A stretch of 45,786 nucleotides of DNA from an uncultured Oscillospiraceae bacterium (GTDB lineage Bacteria > Bacillota > Clostridia > Oscillospirales > Oscillospiraceae): positions 1-45,786 of the forward strand of contig CAJUKT010000038.1 in assembly GCA_910587255.1 (NCBI GenBank), in the 5' to 3' direction. Positions within the stretch are counted from its first letter, which is position 1; every line of letters starts with the position of its first letter. This document shows, piece after piece, positions 14,555 through 21,888 of the stretch. The notes beneath the pieces are model-generated. The model did no database searches. It saw only the letters and a program-made list of their open reading frames with translations, and was not told where the DNA came from. Made by a program: the position numbers and the translations under genes.

Positions 14555-16816
14555 ATGGAAAACACCCTTGATCTGCTGGAGGCGCTGGAGCACATTGACC
14601 CGGCGGGCCTCTCATATCAGGATTGGGTCGCCGTTGGCATGGGGCTGAAGGAGGCGGGATACCCCGCCTCTGCCTGGGAGGATTGGAGCCGCCGGGACGG
14701 CAAGCGGTATCATCCGGGGGAGTGCCTGCGCAAGTGGGAGAGCTTCACCGGGAATGCGGAGCCGGTTACTGGCGGCACGGTTGTCAAGATGGCCATGGAC
14801 ATGGGCTGGCGGCCTGCGCCCTCTCAGCCCGGCCATGAATTGAGCTGGGACGATGAAATAAGCGCAAAGGACGAGCAGGTAATCGTCAATCCGGCCTGGT
14901 TGGAATCCAAGGAGATACAGGAGCCCCCCGACAGCAAATGGCACCCGGCCCATGACCTGATTGAATACCTCGGCACACTTTTTTCCCCGGATGATTATGT
15001 GGGCTATGTCACAGAGACATTCGAGGCGGAGGACGGGGAGCGCAAGCCCACCAGGGGAAACTACGACCGCACGGCGGGCCAGCTGATCGAGGCGCTAAAG
15101 AAGTGCGGGGATGACCTGGGGGCCGTCCTGGGGGACTATGACCCCGGCACAGGGGCCTGGATACGGTTTAACCCCCTGGACGGCAAGGGCGTGAAGAATG
15201 ACAACGTGACCGCCTTTCGGTTTGCCCTGATTGAATCGGACAGCATGGATTTGGGGGAGCAGAACGCTCTTATCCGGGAATTGGAGCTGCCTGTGGCCTG
15301 CCTGGTGTACTCGGGCGGCAAGAGCCTCCACGCCATTGTCCGCATTGATGCCGCCTCTTATGAGGAGTACCGTACCCGTGTTGACTACCTGTATTCCGTC
15401 TGTGAAAAGAACGGGATGAAGGTTGACAAGCAGAACCGCAACCCCTCCCGGCTGTCTCGCCTGCCCGGTGCCAGGCGGAACAATCACAAGCAATTCCTGG
15501 TGGACACCAATATCGGCAAGGCCTCCTGGAGCGAGTGGCGGGAGTGGATCGAGAGCATCAGCGACGACCTGCCCGACCCGGAAAATATGGCCTCCGCCTG
15601 GGACAACCTGCCCCAGCTGGCCCCGCCTCTGATTGAGGGCGTTCTGCGTCAGGGACACAAGCTGCTCCTGGCCGGGCCGAGCAAGGCCGGCAAGTCCTAT
15701 GCCCTCATTGAGCTGTGCTGCTCTATCGCCGAGGGGCGGCCGTGGCTGGGCTTCTCCTGCGCTCAGGGACGTGTTCTGTACGTCAACCTGGAGTTGGATA
15801 GGGCTTCATGCCTACACCGTTTCCGGGACGTATACGAGGCCCTGGGATACCCCCCGCAACACCTGGGGAGCATCGACGTTTGGAACCTCCGTGGCCGCTC
15901 CATCCCTATGGATAAGCTGGCACCCAAGCTGATACGTCGGGCCATGAAAAAGAACTATATCGCAATCGTCATTGACCCGATTTACAAGGTCATCACTGGC
16001 GATGAGAACAGCGCCGACCAGATGGCGAAATTCTGCAATCAGTTTGACAAGGTATGCACCGAGCTGGGCTGTGCGGTCATTTACTGCCACCATCACAGCA
16101 AGGGCAGCCAAGGGAGCAAGCGAAGCATGGACCGGGCCAGCGGTTCCGGGGTGTTCGCTCGTGACCCTGACGCTCTCCTGGACCTCATTGAACTGCCGAT
16201 AGGCGAGGATCTGCGTAAGCAGGAGATCAACAACGCCGTGGGCCGGGCCTGTACGGCGGCCCTCCAAGCGGCGGGAAAATTGGATGAAGTCGGCCAGGAT
16301 GATTTGTGCAGTGAGAAGGCCGCCCTGGCCGCCGTAGAGGCCGTTTTAGGGCCGCAGGGGTACAGGGACACTATGACCGCCGTGGAGGTCGCTAAAAAGG
16401 CCGCAGAAGCCCGTACAGGGTGGCGTATTGATGGGACGCTCAGAGAGTTTCCGAAATTCCCCCCAGTCAACCTGTGGTTTGACTTCCCCGTTCACCGGGG
16501 CGACGAGAGCGGCGTTCTGGCCGACATTGACCCGGAGGGAAATGTGCCTATCTGGCAAAAGGGTAAAGAAAATCGAAAGAAACAGGCAGCGAAGGAGCGG
16601 GAGACTAAGCAGAACAAGTACAACATTGCTATTGAGAGTTTCCGCTTTTCTCACAATGATATTTACCCTACTGTAAAGGAACTTTTTGAGGAGATGAAGC
16701 AGAGTGCCGAAGCTGCTGACGAAAAATATCCGGCTGAAAAAACGGTACGAAATGCCTTGCCTAAAATTGGATATGCCATTGACAAGAATACGGGGAGAAT
16801 TTGCCCGGCACCTTGA
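14555..16816 (+). CDS. Phage primase-helicase (PriCT-2, AEP-like and RepA-like ATPase)
   Basis: The 753-aa replication protein has three parts. A PriCT-2-type N-terminal domain (1-85; LSYQDWVAVGMGLK) is followed by an AEP-like primase region with LPVACLVYSGGKSLHAIV and RNPSRLSRLPGARR (~245-310). A RepA/DnaB-like ATPase completes it, with Walker A LAGPSKAGKSY (~371-381), Walker B IAIVIDPIYK (~469-478) and VIYCHHHSKGSQG (~509-521). It probably primes and unwinds DNA at the phage origin. The candidate origin overlaps the last codons and extends 3' of the gene. GTAGGAGAG lies ~9 nt before ATG. Confidence 0.9.
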   Translation: MENTLDLLEALEHIDPAGLSYQDWVAVGMGLKEAGYPASAWEDWSRRDGKRYHPGECLRKWESFTGNAEPVTGGTVVKMAMDMGWRPAPSQPGHELSWDDEISAKDEQVIVNPAWLESKEIQEPPDSKWHPAHDLIEYLGTLFSPDDYVGYVTETFEAEDGERKPTRGNYDRTAGQLIEALKKCGDDLGAVLGDYDPGTGAWIRFNPLDGKGVKNDNVTAFRFALIESDSMDLGEQNALIRELELPVACLVYSGGKSLHAIVRIDAASYEEYRTRVDYLYSVCEKNGMKVDKQNRNPSRLSRLPGARRNNHKQFLVDTNIGKASWSEWREWIESISDDLPDPENMASAWDNLPQLAPPLIEGVLRQGHKLLLAGPSKAGKSYALIELCCSIAEGRPWLGFSCAQGRVLYVNLELDRASCLHRFRDVYEALGYPPQHLGSIDVWNLRGRSIPMDKLAPKLIRRAMKKNYIAIVIDPIYKVITGDENSADQMAKFCNQFDKVCTELGCAVIYCHHHSKGSQGSKRSMDRASGSGVFARDPDALLDLIELPIGEDLRKQEINNAVGRACTAALQAAGKLDEVGQDDLCSEKAALAAVEAVLGPQGYRDTMTAVEVAKKAAEARTGWRIDGTLREFPKFPPVNLWFDFPVHRGDESGVLADIDPEGNVPIWQKGKENRKKQAAKERETKQNKYNIAIESFRFSHNDIYPTVKELFEEMKQSAEAADEKYPAEKTVRNALPKIGYAIDKNTGRICPAP

Positions 16817-16950
16817 TAGTGGGCAATTCGGGCAAGTGCCCGGTATCTTGGTTATGGGCATGGGCGGGTATTTGCCCGCCACCTGAAAAAATAGGTTGGG
16901 CAGGCACCTGCCCGCCACCCCTTATATACTACGTATATAAAACTACGTCG
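16802..16950. repeat. 36-bp iteron-like repeats plus AT-rich palindrome: candidate replication origin
   Basis: TGCCCG starts repeat units at 16802, 16837, 16873 and 16909 (spacings 35, 36 and 36). The first six bases are constant and the rest follow a TGCCCG(G/C)(C/T)A(C/T)C pattern. Each junction is palindromic: CGGGCAAGTGCCCG (16829-16842), GGCGGG-TATTTG-CCCGCC (from 16863) and GGGCAG-GCAC-CTGCCC (from 16898). Directly after the fourth unit comes an AT-rich palindrome, TATATACTACGTATATA (16923-16939). Iterons beside an AT-rich unwinding element, next to the primase-helicase gene, are the classic origin layout. Confidence 0.65.
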
Positions 16951-16965
16951 GGCAAGCCCTCTGTA

Positions 16966-17026
16966 CGGGTGCCCACCCTAACGTGTGGGGGCCATAGGCT
17001 GCCCCCACACACGGGAGGGACACCCG
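16966..17026. repeat. Large hairpin/cruciform downstream of the iterons
   Basis: The inner stem GTGTGGGGGC (16983-16992) pairs perfectly with GCCCCCACAC (17001-17010) around loop CATAGGCT. An outer CGGGTG (16966-16971) pairs with CACCCG (17021-17026). No T-run follows. It may be part of the origin (a primosome or single-strand assembly site) or an mRNA stability element. The rest of 16817-17096 shows no credible gene. Confidence 0.65.
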
Positions 17027-17096
17027 CCCAGTACAGCCGCAAGAAAAATAAGCGACACTTTTGGTTGAGTATAGTGAGGAAGTGAGGAGGCAATTC

Positions 17097-17273
17097 ATGT
17101 CGGAGTTTGAATATCAGGCACTACAGGAGCGTTTTACCGCAAAATTGAAAAATCATCGCGGCTATGCCAGCAACAAAGAGGACGCCTACAACAAAGGCGT
17201 GCTCGCCTGCAAGTCCATTCTGAAGGAGGTTTTTGAACGGCAGCAAAAGCAGGAGGCCAGCCATGCGGATTGA
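17097..17273 (+). CDS. Small uncharacterised protein (58 aa)
   Basis: A helical, charged protein, MSEFEYQALQERFTAKLK then AYNKGVLACKSILKEVFERQ. ATG 17097 has GAGGAGG 7 nt upstream. The longer in-frame form from 17061 would start before that ribosome site. It overlaps the start of the resolvase gene by 11 nt. I do not recognise the family. Small proteins of this kind often precede RusA genes in clostridial phages. Confidence 0.7.
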   Translation: MSEFEYQALQERFTAKLKNHRGYASNKEDAYNKGVLACKSILKEVFERQQKQEASHAD

Positions 17274-17658
17274 GTTTTTCATGCCGATGATCCCGCCCAC
17301 CGCCACGCACCAGGAAAAGAAATGGCGGGTTGTGAAGGGCAAGCCGGTAAGCTACGATCCCCCGGAAGTGGTGGCGGCCCGGTCAAAGCTGACGGACCAT
17401 CTGGCCGGGCATAGGCCGGAGCAGCGCATGAGGGGGGCCGTGCGGCTTTTGGTGAAATGGTGTTTCCCCAGGGGGGAGCATGAGGACGGCGAGTACCGGA
17501 TCACCAAGCCCGACACGGATAACCTGAACAAGCTGCTGAAGGACTGCATGACCGCTGTGGGGTTCTGGAAGGACGACGCGCAGGTGGCCTCGGAAATCTG
17601 CGAGAAGTTTTGGGCCGAGGTACCGGGGATATATGTCTGCGCTGAGGAAATCAAGTAA
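17263..17658 (+). CDS. rusA: RusA-family Holliday junction resolvase
   Basis: A 131-aa nuclease of the RusA family, near the family's usual ~120 aa. The signature KPDTDNLNKLLKDCM with FWKDDAQVAS (~85-117) carries the conserved aspartates that bind Mg2+ in RusA (D86, D88 and D108/D109 by my count). It should resolve branched recombination or replication intermediates before packaging. ATG 17263 follows AGGAGG by 6 nt. An in-frame start at 17233 lies within the previous gene and lacks a site. Confidence 0.9.
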   Translation: MRIEFFMPMIPPTATHQEKKWRVVKGKPVSYDPPEVVAARSKLTDHLAGHRPEQRMRGAVRLLVKWCFPRGEHEDGEYRITKPDTDNLNKLLKDCMTAVGFWKDDAQVASEICEKFWAEVPGIYVCAEEIK

Positions 17659-17700
17659 TAGGCAAATTGCCAACCGATTACGAATTTGGAGGTTATCGCA

Positions 17701-18120
17701 ATGACAGCAAAAGAGTTAGCAATCGAATTGAATGGCCGGGATACCGGCGAGGAAATGGAATGGGGAGAGGCACAAGACGCAAAGGCTGCTGGCCTGGTTG
17801 TGGTGTACGGCTACTCCGACGATAATGTGGAGCTCTGCGGGGCCATCAATGACGAGGTCGGGGCCTACAGCGGCACGACCGTCTACCTCACCCCTGACGG
17901 CGTCCTCCAAGAGCCGGACTGCGGCCAGAATGATTGCCCGTACTTTGCCCGGGAACGGGAAAAGGCCAAGACCATCAAGGCCGTGTGGCATGACAAGGGA
18001 GGCCCCTGCTGGACGTTCGAGACGGACATCCCGCATGAGACGTTCACCGTCATGGAGGACGGGGAGCCATTCTGTGTGGGAATTGTGTTCAGTATGGCGG
18101 ATTTGGAGGTGATGGTATGA
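17701..18120 (+). CDS. Uncharacterised acidic phage protein (139 aa)
   Basis: Starts MTAKELAIELNGRDTGEEM after GGAGGTTATCGCA. The protein is acidic and rich in beta-strand-like segments (LVVVYGYSDDNVELCGAI, TTVYLTPDGV). A CGQNDCPYF pair of cysteines is near residues 73-80. I do not recognise a domain. It overlaps the Lar-like gene by 4 nt (ATGA), so it probably belongs to the same accessory block. Confidence 0.75.
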   Translation: MTAKELAIELNGRDTGEEMEWGEAQDAKAAGLVVVYGYSDDNVELCGAINDEVGAYSGTTVYLTPDGVLQEPDCGQNDCPYFAREREKAKTIKAVWHDKGGPCWTFETDIPHETFTVMEDGEPFCVGIVFSMADLEVMV

Positions 18121-18323
18121 ATCTCAAACCGTGCCCCTTCTGTGGTTCGCATGACGTAGCTATCATGCGGGAGGGCAAGAGCGATAAGAATGCCGCCTAT
18201 CGGGCGGTGTGCCGCAAGTGCAAAACGAGAGGTCCGAAATTTTGGGTGGCGCCCTGGCACGATACCAAGTTTGTTGCTCAGGGGCAGGCCGGGACGGCCT
18301 GGAATAAGCGGCCGGGGAGGTAA
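18117..18323 (+). CDS. Lar-like zinc-ribbon protein (restriction alleviation family)
   Basis: A 68-aa protein with LKPCPFCGS (C6, C9), VCRKCKTRGP (C32, C35) and the closing AWNKRPG typical of the Lar family. Prophage Rac Lar modulates type I restriction in E. coli. Many phage members of the family are only assumed to do this. It overlaps the previous gene by ATGA and is 2 nt before the HAD-Lar fusion gene. Confidence 0.82.
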   Translation: MNLKPCPFCGSHDVAIMREGKSDKNAAYRAVCRKCKTRGPKFWVAPWHDTKFVAQGQAGTAWNKRPGR

Positions 18324-18325
18324 TA

Positions 18326-19084
18326 ATGAGAAAAGCAATAGCAATCGATTTTGACGGCTGCCTTTGCACCGATGCCTACCCGGCTATCGGTGAGCCGAAC
18401 TGGCCCGTTATCTACCGGGCCAAGGCAGAGCAGCGGTCCGGGGCTGGCCTGATCCTCTGGACCTGCCGGGAAGGAGATCTGCTCCAGGAGGCGGTGACTG
18501 CCTGCGAGGGTTGGGGCCTGACCTTCGATGCCGTGAATGAGAGCCTGCCGGACTGGATTGAGGCATACGGCAACCGGCCCCGGAAGGTCGGCGCGACCGA
18601 GTATTGGGACGACAAGGCGGCGCGGATTCCTACAACGCAGCGTTTCTTTGTAGGCGGGGCAGGTGACGATTCCATAGAGCTGTTCGAGCCTAATCCGGGC
18701 AACGAGAACATGACCCTGAAACCTTGCCCATTTTGCGGGGGAACCAGCATATTCTATGAAAGGTATGGCAGTCCGGCAGGCGAACGATGGCGCTGCTGGT
18801 GCGCTGAGTGCCTTGCTGGTATTGACCCAGGCACAGCGCAGGAGATGGGGCACGTTCGGGAGATGTGGAATCGGAGGGCTGTGCCACCGAACCCGCCCCT
18901 TACTCTGGAGGAGTTGCGGGAGATGGGAGGTAAATCCTATTGGCATGTTGGATTGCAAGAGGACAGTCCGCCGCCGCACTGGAATGTTCTTGACCCGTTC
19001 TATGCGCAGCATATCGAGGATTACGGATACGGAAAGCGTTGGCTGGCGTATCGCTACGAATTGAAGGAGGTACCAAGACAATGA
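18326..19084 (+). CDS. HAD-like domain fused to a Lar-like zinc ribbon
   Basis: A 252-aa composite protein. Residues 1-125 look like a small HAD-type phosphohydrolase: DFDGCL with D8 and D10, LWTCR (44-48) and YWDDKA (94-98). Residues 129-185 repeat the Lar-like zinc ribbon (LKPCPFCGG with C134/C137, C159/C162, ending MWNRR). Residues 190-252 form a short C-terminal domain (SYWHVGL to WLAYRYELKE). An internal Met at 129 could give a separate Lar-like product, but no good ribosome site is visible there. The substrate is unknown. HAD enzymes usually hydrolyse phosphate esters, and a DNA-precursor or nucleic-acid end substrate is only a guess. Confidence 0.8.
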   Translation: MRKAIAIDFDGCLCTDAYPAIGEPNWPVIYRAKAEQRSGAGLILWTCREGDLLQEAVTACEGWGLTFDAVNESLPDWIEAYGNRPRKVGATEYWDDKAARIPTTQRFFVGGAGDDSIELFEPNPGNENMTLKPCPFCGGTSIFYERYGSPAGERWRCWCAECLAGIDPGTAQEMGHVREMWNRRAVPPNPPLTLEELREMGGKSYWHVGLQEDSPPPHWNVLDPFYAQHIEDYGYGKRWLAYRYELKEVPRQ

Positions 19085-19341
19085 AGAAACAAGGGTATGG
19101 GCAAAAGCACCCTTACCTTGCGCAAATATTCTACATCTTCAAGCACTTGGTTTCGGTGCGGCGGGATTCCCAAAACCGTTTCGAGCGGCTCAAGGCGTGC
19201 CGGACACCCACGGACATGGTACTGCTGCTGAATGGGAATGAACGGCGGTTTTGCCCGAAAGCATATGGGACCAAGCCTGACGAGTGCGAGGAGCCCTGTG
19301 GACGGTGCATTGTTCAATGGCTGGAGGAGATAGCACAATGA
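19081..19341 (+). CDS. Small Cys-rich protein (86 aa)
   Basis: A basic N-terminal half is followed by a cysteine cluster, FCPKAYGTKPDECEEPCGRC, near residues 58-77, which may bind zinc. ATG 19081 overlaps the previous stop (ATGA), with GAAGGAGGT ~8 nt upstream. The family is not recognised. It overlaps the next gene's start by 4 nt, keeping the translational chain. Confidence 0.75.
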   Translation: MKKQGYGQKHPYLAQIFYIFKHLVSVRRDSQNRFERLKACRTPTDMVLLLNGNERRFCPKAYGTKPDECEEPCGRCIVQWLEEIAQ

Positions 19342-19778
19342 ACTGGAAGCGTGAGGCAATAGACAAGCTGAAAAACTATGAGGCCCATAAGCAAGCTCTG
19401 GAATGCCTGCCCAAAGAGATCAGGCGGTTGGAGAGCGCCTATACTGGCATTCGTAGCGCCACCACCGACGGCACGCCTGTTTCTGGCGGCGGCAACACTC
19501 GGGAGGACTCCATGCTCTCCAACATTGTTCACCGGGACGAGTTGAAACGCCGGCTGAAGGAGGCCCGTCTGTGGGTGGCCCAGGTAGACAAGGCCCTGGC
19601 CGTCCTGGATGACGAGGAAAGGCTTGTTTTAGACCGGTTTTACATTCACCAGGTAAAAGGGGTTATCGAGGACTTGTGCGGGCGGTTGAATATCGAGAAA
19701 GCAACCGTCTACCGCAGGCGGGACAACGCTTTGCGGCGATTTACGATTGCTCTGTACGGGGTCACAGACAGCGAATGA
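19338..19778 (+). CDS. Late transcription regulator (ArpU/RinA-like, sigma region 4-like)
   Basis: The 146-aa product has a helical N-terminus and a C-terminal region resembling sigma region 4: DDEERLVLDRFYI, VIEDLCGRLNIEKATVYRRRDNALRRF (~90-135). ArpU/RinA-type proteins of this form are the last early gene of many Firmicute phages and switch on the late operon. Its position directly before a likely extended -10 promoter and the structural genes fits that role. ATG 19338 overlaps the previous stop. GGAGGAGA lies ~8 nt upstream. Confidence 0.82.
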   Translation: MNWKREAIDKLKNYEAHKQALECLPKEIRRLESAYTGIRSATTDGTPVSGGGNTREDSMLSNIVHRDELKRRLKEARLWVAQVDKALAVLDDEERLVLDRFYIHQVKGVIEDLCGRLNIEKATVYRRRDNALRRFTIALYGVTDSE

Positions 19779-19792
19779 AAAATTGAGAAAAA

Positions 19793-19827
19793 AATGAGAC
19801 GATTTTTTCAAATGCCTGTGGTACAAT
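19793..19827 (+). promoter_or_regulatory. Probable late promoter (extended -10)
   Basis: TGGTACAAT (19819-19827) is an extended -10 (TG-N-TACAAT). No consensus -35 exists at the right distance. A T-rich stretch GATTTTTTC lies there instead. A weak -35 is typical of activator-dependent promoters. It follows the late-regulator gene by ~40 bp and precedes a ~180-nt leader before the ParB-like gene. It probably drives the DNA-modification and structural operon. Confidence 0.6.
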
Positions 19828-19858
19828 AATAGGGTGTAAAATCCTAACTAAGCTGGGC

Positions 19859-19881
19859 GGCCCCCTCCAACTGAGGGGGTC
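19859..19881 (+). promoter_or_regulatory. Leader hairpin in the late transcript
   Basis: GGCCCCCTC (19859-19867) pairs with GAGGGGGTC (19873-19881) around CAACT. It is followed by GTCAATATTTTC, which is U-rich but interrupted. It lies ~30 nt into the predicted late mRNA, and an antitermination or attenuation role is possible. The rest of 19882-20006 holds no gene that I can support. Confidence 0.6.
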
Positions 19882-20006
19882 GTCAATATTTTCGGGAGGA
19901 GGTTTTTCGGCCCTCATGTTTCTCCTTTGCATGGGCGGTATGGTTCGGGCTGGCAGCGGTCGCCAACGAGGCCAGCGGCGGACACAACATGAAAAGGAGC
20001 AGCGAC

Positions 20007-20660
20007 ATGGAAATCAGAAGGGTACCAGTAAGCAAGCTGAATCCGGCCGCCTATAACCCCCGGAAAGACCTTCAGCCGGGAGACGACGAGTATCAAAAGC
20101 TGGCCCGATCCCTAGATAAGTTTGGCTGTGTGGAGCCTGTGGTCTGGAATGAGCGTACCGGCAACGTCGTGGGCGGCCACCAGCGGTTGAAAATCCTGCT
20201 GGCCGCTGGGGAGACGGAGCTTGATGTCAGTGTGGTCAATCTCTCCGATGCGGACGAGAAGGCCCTTAATATCGCCCTCAACAAGATTGCAGGTGAGTGG
20301 GACACGGCGGCGCTGACTGAATTGCTTCAGGAGCTTTCGGCGGACTCCGGCATTGATGAAACCCTGACGGGCTTTGACCGGGGAGAGCTTGATAACCTCC
20401 TGGCCGACCTGGAGGGGCGGGCGCAAGGACTGGAACCGTCTGGCGTGGATCCGTATGTAGACGGTTTCTTTGAGAGCGGAGTGCAGACGAAAGAGCCGGC
20501 AGAACCGGAGGCCCCAGCAGACGGGGAGGAGGCCCGGGAGGCCGACAGCTGGAATGTCACTGTATGCGGGCTTTCTGCAGAGAGCCTGGAAACGCTGACG
20601 GCCTATCTGGAGGACGAGGGCTTTACCTACAGCATGGAACAGATCGGCGGTGCGGCATGA
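20007..20660 (+). CDS. ParB/sulfiredoxin-fold nuclease-like protein
   Basis: A 217-aa protein whose N-terminal ~100 residues form a ParB-type domain (VPVSKLNPAAYNPR, SLDKFGCVEPVVWN, GNVVGGHQRLKIL with the GGHQR motif). The acidic C-terminal half has Pro/Glu linkers and ends in a small domain, SWNVTVCGLS. In phages such domains often precede DNA methylases. Here the gene leads into the 7-deazaguanine cassette and terminase, and may help recognise or nick phage DNA. ATG 20007 is chosen since AAGGAG lies 7 nt upstream. ATG 19989 would overlap that site. It overlaps the next gene by ATGA. Confidence 0.82.
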   Translation: MEIRRVPVSKLNPAAYNPRKDLQPGDDEYQKLARSLDKFGCVEPVVWNERTGNVVGGHQRLKILLAAGETELDVSVVNLSDADEKALNIALNKIAGEWDTAALTELLQELSADSGIDETLTGFDRGELDNLLADLEGRAQGLEPSGVDPYVDGFFESGVQTKEPAEPEAPADGEEAREADSWNVTVCGLSAESLETLTAYLEDEGFTYSMEQIGGAA

Positions 20661-20995
20661 GGCGGTATGTACTCTGTGCCGTGGCTGTGGAGGGCTTTCA
20701 CTGCTGGCCGGGAGCTCCGGCTGGCAGTTTGGAGTATCTGCGGCATAGGCACCGGCACATTTTCGAGGTCCGCATGAAATTCCAGGTCAGGGACAATGAC
20801 CGGGAAATCGAAATCAACCAGAGGCAGAACGAAATCACCCGCTATCTCCTGGGCCGGTATGGCAACGGGGACGGCGCTTGTGAGTTTGGCAATCTGGCCT
20901 GTGAGCATATCGCGGAGGAGCTGCTGGAACAATTCAGAGCGTCGGCCTGTACGGTGCTGGAGGATGGTTTCGGGGGTGCCGAGATTGTTCGATAG
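20657..20995 (+). CDS. QueD-like (6-carboxytetrahydropterin synthase-like) T-fold protein
   Basis: The 112-aa product is as short as the QueD/PTPS family (~120 aa) and shares its pattern. H15 in VEGFHCW, and H32 and H34 in LRHRHRHIFEV, match the three zinc-binding His. CEHIAEELLEQF and CTVLED (E102) match the C-terminal helix and Glu. The canonical catalytic Cys and LDH motif are not evident, so the activity could be lost or changed. QueD acts in 7-deazaguanine (preQ0) synthesis. The flanking DpdA-like and YhhQ-like genes strengthen the call. It may bind a pterin or deazapurine rather than make one. Confidence 0.62.
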   Translation: MRRYVLCAVAVEGFHCWPGAPAGSLEYLRHRHRHIFEVRMKFQVRDNDREIEINQRQNEITRYLLGRYGNGDGACEFGNLACEHIAEELLEQFRASACTVLEDGFGGAEIVR

Positions 20996-21875
20996 CAACA
21001 TCAAGGTTCACTTTGCCGGCAGTGACGGGGAGGAGATTTTCTATGCCGCCCTGTGTGCCGCAAAGACCCGGTACCGCCTGTATTCCTGCTACAAGTATAT
21101 CGTGAATAAATCGCCTGACGCAGATTTCAGATTGCCGGCGAACCACGTTATCAAGGTGCAGGATCGGGAGAACCGCCACGTCATTCAGGACAGCGGCCTC
21201 TTTACCCTGATGTTCGGCAAGGGCAAGGACCAGCGGCAGACCCGGGAAACCTTGACCCAATGGCAAGACAAGCTGATTGCCTTTGTGGAGCAGAACGGGA
21301 TCACGGCCACCTGTGTTGAGATCGACTGTCAGAAGGTCCTCGGTGTAGAGGATGCCTGGTATTTCCGGGAGCGTATGCGGCGCCGGTTGAAGAACCCGCA
21401 GATCAACGTCTTTCACTTTGAGGACGGCAAGTGTGGCCTTGACCGGCTGATTGATTTTAGTAGCTATATCGCAATCAGCGTCCCGGAGCTGAGAATTATC
21501 AAGCCCAAAACCTTTCGGGAGGATACCCGGTACTTGACGCACTACATCAAGAACCGCAAGCCGGAGATTGATATTCATCTCCTAGGCTGTACCGATGTGA
21601 AGATGATTGCTCAAAATCGGTTTTGCACCTCGGCAGATAGCACCTCCTGGTTGGCTGGCGTGAAATTCGGATACTTCGATGATGGAACGCAAAAGGCCCA
21701 TATCCGGCACTTTAGGCGGGACATCTTCGAGAGGCGGCAGGCAGAGGTAAAGGCGGTCATAGACAGCAGGGGCGTTCCGCTCCGGGCCAAGACCCTTGAC
21801 TACTGTACCAATGCCAGCATCTGCGCTACCATCTGCAAACGAAAATATGAGCGGGCGGCAGGCCCGCAGGAATAG
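20976..21875 (+). CDS. dpdA: DpdA-like DNA guanine transglycosylase (TGT-related)
   Basis: The ~299-aa protein resembles phage DpdA, a relative of tRNA-guanine transglycosylase that exchanges guanine in DNA for a 7-deazaguanine. TGT-like landmarks are VIQDSGLFTLMF (D72, the expected base-binding Asp), TCVEIDC (E115, D117), IHLLGCTD (~200-207) and the ADSTSW motif (D221, expected nucleophile). A Cys-rich end (C277, C283, C287) could bind zinc. The start is uncertain: GTG 20976 is used, and ATG 20964 is also in frame. It overlaps the QueD-like gene by 20 nt and is followed 13 nt later by a precursor transporter. Predicted role: modification of phage DNA against restriction. Confidence 0.8.
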   Translation: MPRLFDSNIKVHFAGSDGEEIFYAALCAAKTRYRLYSCYKYIVNKSPDADFRLPANHVIKVQDRENRHVIQDSGLFTLMFGKGKDQRQTRETLTQWQDKLIAFVEQNGITATCVEIDCQKVLGVEDAWYFRERMRRRLKNPQINVFHFEDGKCGLDRLIDFSSYIAISVPELRIIKPKTFREDTRYLTHYIKNRKPEIDIHLLGCTDVKMIAQNRFCTSADSTSWLAGVKFGYFDDGTQKAHIRHFRRDIFERRQAEVKAVIDSRGVPLRAKTLDYCTNASICATICKRKYERAAGPQE

Positions 21876-21888
21876 GGGATTTTACAAC

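Noticed and set aside
16802..16944. CRISPR array, because of the ~36-bp period
   Set aside because: Only 6-10 bp are conserved per unit, the conserved parts are palindromes, and no unique spacers of constant length or cas genes are present.
16801..17085. Open frame across the iteron and cruciform region
   Set aside because: It consists of the repeats themselves (Gly/Pro/Cys-rich) and lacks a ribosome site. The region looks like a non-coding origin.
19989..20006. ATG 19989 as start of the ParB-like protein
   Set aside because: The AAGGAG that serves ATG 20007 lies within this stretch, and no site precedes 19989.
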